From the NCBI RefSeq assembly GCF_001989995.2, contig NZ_JAHGUP010000029.1, forward strand, positions 28,798 through 92,797: a stretch of 64,000 nt of DNA, written 5' to 3'. Of the stretch, positions 59,245-64,000 are shown one piece after another; positions within the stretch are counted from its first letter, which is position 1, and each line of letters opens with the position of its first letter. Source of the DNA: Vibrio anguillarum. GTDB taxonomy: Bacteria > Pseudomonadota > Gammaproteobacteria > Enterobacterales > Vibrionaceae. The notes under the pieces were generated by a model. It saw nothing but the letters and a program-made list of their open reading frames with translations, was not told the origin of the DNA and ran no database searches. Position numbers and translations under genes: made by a program.

Positions 59245-60198
59245 TCAGCATGACTTGTTGATTCGACGCTCAATCGCGTCCATCAACTTACCGGTAATTG
59301 AGATATCAAAGGCGGCCTCTATTTCACGAATACACGTAGGGCTCGTCACGTTGATCTCAGTGAGCTTGTCGCCAATAACGTCAAGTCCGACAAAGATTAA
59401 GCCTTTTTCTTTCAATGTTGGAGCAATAGTTTGAGCAATTTTTTTATCGGTTTCGCTTAGCGGACGCGCTTCACCACGGCCACCAGCTGCCAAATTGCCA
59501 CGGGTTTCACCTTGTGCCGGAATTCGCGCTAGGCAGTAAGGCATTGGTTCACCATCGACCACTAAAATACGTTTATCACCGTTGCTGATGTCAGGTACAA
59601 AAGTTTGCGCCATACAGTAGTTTTGGCCGTGGTTAGTTAATGTTTCGATAATGACAGATACGTTTGGATCACCCTCTTTAACGCGGAAGATAGACGCCCC
59701 GCCCATACCGTCTAACGGTTTTAAAATCACATCACCATGTTGCGCGCGGAAGGCTTTAATTTTTTCCGCTTTACGCGTCACTATGGTGGTTGGCGTTAGT
59801 TCAGGGAACCATGCCGTAAACAGTTTCTCATTGCAGTCACGTAAGCTTTGCGGCTTATTGACGATTAATGTTCCTGCTTCTTCTGCTCGTTCTAGAATGT
59901 AGGTTGCGTAGATATATTCAGTGTCAAACGGCGGATCTTTACGCATCAACACTGCATCGAGATCAGCCAGTGGAATAGTTTGCTCAGATAAAAACTCATA
60001 CCAACCGTTCGGATCTTCTTTTAATGTAACCACTTTGGTATCGGCAAAAGCGACACCTTGATCTAAGTGTAGATCATTCATCTCCATATAGTGGATTTCA
60101 TAACCACGACGCTGCGCTTCTAGCAACATGGCAAAGCTGGAATCTTTTTTGATGTTAATGGACGAGATAGGGTCCATGACGATACCAAGTTTAATCAT
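59245..60198 (-). CDS. gshB: Glutathione synthetase
   Basis: 317-residue ATP-grasp ligase adding Gly to gamma-glutamylcysteine. MIKLGIVMDPISSINIKKDS N-terminus, RKDPPFDTEYIY, ATP-binding KPLDGMGGASIF, and C-terminal EINVTSPTC. Start ATG at 60198 matches the family; a longer frame would run into rsmE. Confidence 0.97.
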   Translation of the reverse strand: MIKLGIVMDPISSINIKKDSSFAMLLEAQRRGYEIHYMEMNDLHLDQGVAFADTKVVTLKEDPNGWYEFLSEQTIPLADLDAVLMRKDPPFDTEYIYATYILERAEEAGTLIVNKPQSLRDCNEKLFTAWFPELTPTTIVTRKAEKIKAFRAQHGDVILKPLDGMGGASIFRVKEGDPNVSVIIETLTNHGQNYCMAQTFVPDISNGDKRILVVDGEPMPYCLARIPAQGETRGNLAAGGRGEARPLSETDKKIAQTIAPTLKEKGLIFVGLDVIGDKLTEINVTSPTCIREIEAAFDISITGKLMDAIERRINKSC

Positions 60199-60211
60199 TG
60201 TTTTTCTCCGG

Positions 60212-60943
60212 TTAGCCAAGATCGCCAAAGCGAACTTGAAGAGCAGTAATAGCCGTTAAGGCCGCAGTTTCAGTACGCAATACGCGTGGGCCTAGTAAGG
60301 TTTCTTCAAAATGGTACTGTTCAGTCATGCTAATTTCTGATTCTGATAAGCCCCCTTCAGGGCCAATCAACAAACGGACTTTATTGATGGGTTGAGGCAG
60401 GGTATTAATCGAATACTTCGCACGTGGATGTAAGTTGAGCTTGAGCGCATCACTGGGTTCGGCACACCACTCTTCCAACTGCATAATTGGGCGGATCAGC
60501 GGCACTATATTGCGGCCGCACTGCTCACAAGCGCTGATTGCAATTTTTTGCCACTGTTCAAGTTTTTTCTCAAAACGTTTGGCATCTAATTTCACGCCGC
60601 AACGTTCAGAAATCAAAGGCGTGATGGTATTGACGCCAAGTTCGACCGATTTTTGAATGGTGAACTCCATTTTGTCTCCACGCGAGATCACCTGCCCAAG
60701 GTGTAAATTAAGAGGCGATTCACAGCTGCTTTCGACTCTTTTCAACACATTGACCAGCACATTTTTTTTGCTGACCTCGGTAATTTCCGCTGGGAATTCC
60801 GCGCCACTGCCATCAAAAAGCAGTACTTCTTGGCCCGCTTGCATGCGTAACACTCGGCCAATATGCCCAGCCGCATCATCATTGAGAGCAATAATGCTTG
60901 AGGGTTGAAGAGGAGTCGGATGATAAATTCTAGGGATACGCAT
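60212..60943 (-). CDS. rsmE: RsmE, 16S rRNA m3U1498 methyltransferase
   Basis: 243-residue SPOUT methyltransferase with a PUA-like N-terminus and the SAM knot [13 protein letters not shown] ... [11 protein letters not shown]. 13 bases upstream of gshB, the same order as in E. coli. Confidence 0.96.
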   Translation of the reverse strand: MRIPRIYHPTPLQPSSIIALNDDAAGHIGRVLRMQAGQEVLLFDGSGAEFPAEITEVSKKNVLVNVLKRVESSCESPLNLHLGQVISRGDKMEFTIQKSVELGVNTITPLISERCGVKLDAKRFEKKLEQWQKIAISACEQCGRNIVPLIRPIMQLEEWCAEPSDALKLNLHPRAKYSINTLPQPINKVRLLIGPEGGLSESEISMTEQYHFEETLLGPRVLRTETAALTAITALQVRFGDLG

Positions 60944-61051
60944 GGATAGTTCCTACCTGACGTTTAATAGCCATTAACATGGATGCTTTACACTGAAAAA
61001 ACAAGGGGCAAGGGCGAGTTTCAATCACGAAAATGGCCCACAAAAAGTACC

Positions 61052-61759
61052 TTATGAACGGCACTGTTGCTGCACAAATGGGTTGTGGTTGCCTTGAACT
61101 TTGGCAATTCGCTGATCGCGTTTGCATTCCCACTCATCGGCTGGGTATTGGCGATTCCAAGCTTGCATTAGTTGTGTTTGGGACTTGGATAACTGAAAGC
61201 CATAGTTTTGGCTCATGTACAGATAGGTACGAGCAATTGAGCCACGTGCTCTATCGGGTGGCATGACTTTGCGTTGTTTAAAATCGACCTGCATTTCACA
61301 ACGGCCATAGCTTTCACCTTCTACGCCATTCCACTGACTGAAATTGTAGTTTGAACGATCGCCGTTGACTTCGCCAATCGCCGGCGTCAGGTTGTGGAGG
61401 TCAGCTTCCATCGAACGAAAAATAGTATCATTTTTGGTGCAATTTTTACGCCCACCTTGTTGCCAGCACTGACGCTGGTGGCCAAATTGCCAAGCAGGGA
61501 CGACGTGTTCCCATTCAATACGGCTGGCGCGAGTTTGTTGTTTGCGAACTTGGTAACCACAAGTTTGTAAGTCGGGCGTGCCTTTCTTACCTTGCCATGC
61601 AATGTCACAACCGCAGTAAAAGCTCACTGGATGATCATGATAGATTTTCAATGCTTCTTTTTTAGCTTGAGAAAAGGAAGCGGGAGGCGCAGCTAGGGCA
61701 CAAAACGAGAACAAAGCTAAGCTGCTATTCACAAGCAATAAGCGAAAATAGGACATCAT
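61052..61759 (-). CDS. dns: Dns, secreted endonuclease I
   Basis: 235-residue secreted DNase of the endonuclease I family. Signal peptide of about 23 residues (to ALA). beta-beta-alpha metal site in [15 protein letters not shown] with the catalytic His, followed by [18 protein letters not shown]; eight Cys form disulfides. In V. cholerae Dns degrades extracellular DNA, limits natural transformation and shapes biofilms; its repression by HapR raises competence. Position between rsmE and sprT matches. Confidence 0.94.
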   Translation of the reverse strand: MMSYFRLLLVNSSLALFSFCALAAPPASFSQAKKEALKIYHDHPVSFYCGCDIAWQGKKGTPDLQTCGYQVRKQQTRASRIEWEHVVPAWQFGHQRQCWQQGGRKNCTKNDTIFRSMEADLHNLTPAIGEVNGDRSNYNFSQWNGVEGESYGRCEMQVDFKQRKVMPPDRARGSIARTYLYMSQNYGFQLSKSQTQLMQAWNRQYPADEWECKRDQRIAKVQGNHNPFVQQQCRS

Positions 61760-61892
61760 TTAGACTGATATAAGTATGGTTTTTATTAGTCTAACACTCA
61801 GATTAAAGAATAATAAATGATGTTTTTGTTGTTAATTGTAGATGGGTGTAACCACACCGCTGTGGATTCAAGTAGCAGCAACCAAAGTTTAT

Positions 61893-62393
61893 TTATGAAA
61901 GCTGCACGCCAGTAAAATGGAGCGTTTGTGCACAGTGTTGACAGCGGTAGGTGGCTTGATTGCGCATCACTTTATTGTGACGACGGACAGTGAGCGGATA
62001 ATGCGCACAAGCGCAGTGATATTCAAAGGTTTTGCCTTGCACAGAAGAGACTTCAAAGCGATGAGTGGTATTGGCTGGTAAATGAAACACTTGATTCATC
62101 ACGGCCTGCCACTCTTTACCGTGTGGACGAACACGACCATAGCGCTGGTAGGTAATTAGGTGGGCGATTTCATGTGGGATCACTTCATCGAGAAAAGCGC
62201 GTTGATTTTCAGCAAACAGCACTGGATTCAGTCTGATTTCCCAACGTTGTAAATAAGCCTTACCTGCCGCCTTTCCCCGCAACTGATAGTTGATATTTGG
62301 CATAGGGAAGTCGTGTTGAAAATAGTGACGAGCGGTTGTGATGCACTGTTTTGCTTTTACTTGCGCGCGGTAATGTAGCTCAAAATTAGGCAC
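61893..62393 (-). CDS. sprT: SprT family zinc-binding protein
   Basis: 166-residue protein: HExxH motif ([15 protein letters not shown]) of the SprT/Spartan fold and a C-terminal Zn ribbon with four Cys (CACAH ... CQHCA). Physiological role in bacteria unclear. Between metK and dns as in enterobacteria. Confidence 0.93.
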   Translation of the reverse strand: MPNFELHYRAQVKAKQCITTARHYFQHDFPMPNINYQLRGKAAGKAYLQRWEIRLNPVLFAENQRAFLDEVIPHEIAHLITYQRYGRVRPHGKEWQAVMNQVFHLPANTTHRFEVSSVQGKTFEYHCACAHYPLTVRRHNKVMRNQATYRCQHCAQTLHFTGVQLS

Positions 62394-62406
62394 AGATTCA
62401 TTCCTA

Positions 62407-62437
62407 GAAAAAAGCCCTTGCGAATGAGCAAGGGCTT
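62407..62437 (-). terminator. Terminator after metK
   Basis: AAGCCCTTGC / GCAAGGGCTT stem, followed on the minus strand by TTTTTT. Lies 24 bases past the metK stop and directly before sprT. Confidence 0.92.
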
Positions 62438-62460
62438 ACAAATTTAAACTAGGTTGAAAA

Positions 62461-63615
62461 TTACTTCAAGCCAGCAAAGTCACGCAGGATGGCGGCTTTG
62501 TCAATCGCTTCCCAAGGAAACTCTTCACGGCCGAAGTGACCGTAAGCGGCGGTTTTCTTGTAGATCGGTTGCAGCAAATTGAGCATTTCTTGTAGGCCGT
62601 ATGGGCGTAGGTCGAAGTGCTGGCGTACCGCTTCAATGATGATCTCTTGTGATACTTTCTCAGTACCAAAGGTTTCGACCATGATTGAGGTTGGATCTGC
62701 AATACCAATGGCGTATGACAACTGAATTTCACAGCGGTCAGCAAGGCCAGCCGCCACGATGTTTTTCGCTACATAACGCGCCGCGTAGGCTGCACTACGG
62801 TCTACTTTTGATGGATCTTTACCAGAGAATGCACCACCACCGTGACGCGCTGCGCCGCCGTAGGTATCAACAATGATCTTACGACCAGTTAAACCACAGT
62901 CACCCATTGGGCCGCCAATCACAAAACGACCGGTTGGGTTGATGAAGAATTTGGTCTCTTTGCTAAGCCACTCGGCTGGCAACACAGGCTTAATGATCTC
63001 TTCCATGACGCCTTCGCGTAGGTCAGCTGTCGAGATAGAGTCGCAATGTTGCGTTGAAAGAACGACTGCATCAATTCCGACAATTTTACCTTGGTCATAT
63101 TGGAAGGTAACTTGAGATTTTGCATCAGGACGTAGCCAAGAAAGCGTGCCATTTTTACGCACTTCTGCTTGTTTTTGCATCAAGCGGTGAGCGTAGGTGA
63201 TCGGTGCTGGCATCAGGATTTCAGTTTCGTTGGTCGCGTAACCGAACATAATACCTTGGTCACCGGCGCCTTGTTCTTTAGGATCGGCCTTATCAACACC
63301 TTGGTTGATATCAGGTGACTGTTTACCAATGGTATTCAAAACAGCGCAAGAATTGGCATCGAAACCCATCTCTGAGTTGACGTAACCAATTTCACGAACG
63401 GTTTGGCGAGTAAGTTCTTCAATGTCCACCCATGCAGAGGTAGTGATTTCACCACCAACCATGACCATGCCGGTTTTCACGTAAGTTTCACAAGCAACGC
63501 GCGCTTTGATGTCTTGTTCTAGAATCGCATCCAAAACTGCATCAGAAATTTGGTCTGCAATTTTATCTGGATGGCCTTCTGAAACGGATTCAGAAGTAAA
63601 CAGGTGCTTAACCAT
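62461..63615 (-). CDS. metK: S-adenosylmethionine synthetase
   Basis: 384-residue enzyme making SAM from methionine and ATP, same length as E. coli Met[22 protein letters not shown]-terminus, [12 protein letters not shown] and [16 protein letters not shown] motifs are intact. Start ATG at 63615 has GGAG upstream; the frame extends to 63663 but that part lies in the leader. Transcribed from a promoter overlapped by a MetJ operator. Confidence 0.98.
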   Translation of the reverse strand: MVKHLFTSESVSEGHPDKIADQISDAVLDAILEQDIKARVACETYVKTGMVMVGGEITTSAWVDIEELTRQTVREIGYVNSEMGFDANSCAVLNTIGKQSPDINQGVDKADPKEQGAGDQGIMFGYATNETEILMPAPITYAHRLMQKQAEVRKNGTLSWLRPDAKSQVTFQYDQGKIVGIDAVVLSTQHCDSISTADLREGVMEEIIKPVLPAEWLSKETKFFINPTGRFVIGGPMGDCGLTGRKIIVDTYGGAARHGGGAFSGKDPSKVDRSAAYAARYVAKNIVAAGLADRCEIQLSYAIGIADPTSIMVETFGTEKVSQEIIIEAVRQHFDLRPYGLQEMLNLLQPIYKKTAAYGHFGREEFPWEAIDKAAILRDFAGLK

Positions 63616-63683
63616 GAGAGCTCCACTTTTAATCGTTGGACTATGGCAAGCTTCGCTCACCATCGTTATTCATTAGTTTATGT

Positions 63684-63707
63684 AGGTGTTTCTACATCTA
63701 GACGTCT
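63684..63707 (-). promoter_or_regulatory. MetJ operator (met boxes) of metK
   Basis: A perfect met box AGACGTCT at 63700-63707, with two adjoining 8-base units upstream in the window (CTACATCT, five of eight; AGGTGTTT, five of eight). MetJ with SAM binds tandem met boxes, so metK would be repressed by its own product. Confidence 0.82.
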
Positions 63708-63735
63708 ATTCTAGTTTTGAATGGTCGAATTACAA
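63708..63735 (-). promoter_or_regulatory. metK promoter
   Basis: Minus strand: TTGTAA (63730-63735), 16 bases, TAGAAT (63708-63713). The met boxes begin right after the -10, covering the transcript start. Confidence 0.65.
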
Positions 63736-63757
63736 GTTATTTTTACGCCTGTCTGTA

Positions 63758-63773
63758 AACCAAACGTTTGCTT
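63758..63773. promoter_or_regulatory. PurR/LacI-type palindrome, site 1
   Basis: AACCAAACGTTTGCTT: 13 of 16 matches to the PurR consensus ACGCAAACGTTTGCGT with a perfect central 10-mer. Between metK and tkt, just upstream of the metK -35. Confidence 0.5.
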
Positions 63774-63842
63774 AAATTTAGATGAAAAATTGGAGTTTGG
63801 TTTTTTATCCTAAAAATAAGCGCTAAAGAGCACTATTTCTCC

Positions 63843-63858
63843 AGTAAAACGTTTGCAG
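63843..63858. promoter_or_regulatory. PurR/LacI-type palindrome, site 2
   Basis: AGTAAAACGTTTGCAG: 11 of 16 matches to the PurR consensus, central AAAACGTTTG. It is 87 bases before tkt. Cra, another LacI-family regulator, has a similar core and is an alternative. Confidence 0.4.
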
Positions 63859-63944
63859 TGAGAAAAGTGCTTTGAGAGAATAGCCGCGCTATTTACAGCC
63901 CATTTCCGTTAATTTGAATTCGCTTAATGCACTCAGGAGCAGAC

Positions 63945-64000
63945 ATGTCTTCCCGTAACCTTGTTTCTAATAAAGAACTCGCCAATGCCATCCGTGCTCT
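63945..64000 (+). CDS. tkt: Transketolase (5' end only)
   Basis: The first 18 codons are visible (MSSRNLVSNKELANAIRA). KELANAIRA is the N-terminal motif of bacterial transketolase, the pentose phosphate enzyme moving two-carbon units. CAGGAG at 63932-63937 is the ribosome binding site. The rest lies outside the window. metK-tkt divergence is known in Vibrio and enterobacteria. Confidence 0.88.
   Translation, partial: MSSRNLVSNKELANAIRA

Noticed and set aside
63616..63707. SAM riboswitch in the metK leader
   Set aside because: Gammaproteobacteria use MetJ here and the met box is present; the leader lacks the conserved SAM-I core and has no terminator hairpin.

Overview
The window reads as one continuous piece of a Vibrio chromosome, most like Vibrio cholerae or a close relative (V. 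mimicus, V. metoecus, V. paracholerae). I base this on gene order as I remember it for V. cholerae chromosome 1 (msh pilin genes - mreBCD - maf - rng - yhdP - tldD - arcA - rraB - TRAP - argR - mdh - arcD - ispB - rplU/rpmA - obg - folA - apaHG - rsmA - pdxA - surA - lptD - djlA - tRNAs - mltC - mutY - trmB - glsA - hemW - yggTUS/proC - pilTU - gshB - dns - metK - tkt), on protein sequences that match gammaproteobacterial families at full length, and on gene-dense layout. Almost everything is core genome. I see no insertion sequence, prophage, integron cassette or CRISPR array.

Layout. 1-8847: distal half of the mannose-sensitive haemagglutinin (MSHA) type IV pilus locus: end of mshG, mshF, then prepilin-like genes mshB, A, C, D, O, the small mshP and the large secreted mshQ. 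Most are translationally coupled by short overlaps. 9018-19714: cell-shape genes mreBCD, then maf, rng, yhdP, a nitrilase-family gene and tldD, tightly packed on the + strand. 19832-33024: mixed-strand metabolic and transport region: arginine deiminase, rraB, a stand-alone GH2-like sandwich protein, a DUF2061 membrane protein behind a Fur-like box, a Usp protein next to a TAXI-TRAP transporter, argR, mdh, an arginine/ornithine antiporter and ispB. Two ERIC-type repeats lie here. 33297-37161: rplU-rpmA-obg, yjjPB and folA. 37208-43999: the classic minus-strand series lptD-surA-pdxA-rsmA-apaG-apaH. 44149-46465: djlA and two minus-strand tRNA operons with nine tRNAs (Asn x3, Thr x3, Phe x3). 46532-58055: mltC, yggX, mutY, trmB, glsA, the hemW-rdgB-DUF4426-yggU-yggT-proC-yggS series, and the divergent pilus retraction motors pilT and pilU. 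58124-63615: ruvX, algH, gshB, rsmE, the secreted nuclease dns, sprT and metK. The window ends in the first codons of transketolase.

How parts work together. The MSHA pilus (1-8847) is retracted by PilT, encoded 47 kb away. arcA, argR and arcD form a loose arginine neighbourhood. lptD and its periplasmic chaperone surA are adjacent. Intergenic control sites that I can see include a MetJ operator on the metK promoter, two LacI/PurR-type palindromes before tkt, a CRP-like site before arcD, FNR-like palindromes before mdh and the GH2-like gene, and the Fur-like box.

The parts least explained by known biology are the GH2-like protein with no catalytic domain, the DUF2061 gene with its Fur-like box, the mosaic MshQ surface protein, a Phe tRNA with a rebuilt acceptor stem, and a 20-codon ORF with a good ribosome binding site between the two tRNA operons. 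I do not see a clearly new multi-gene system.
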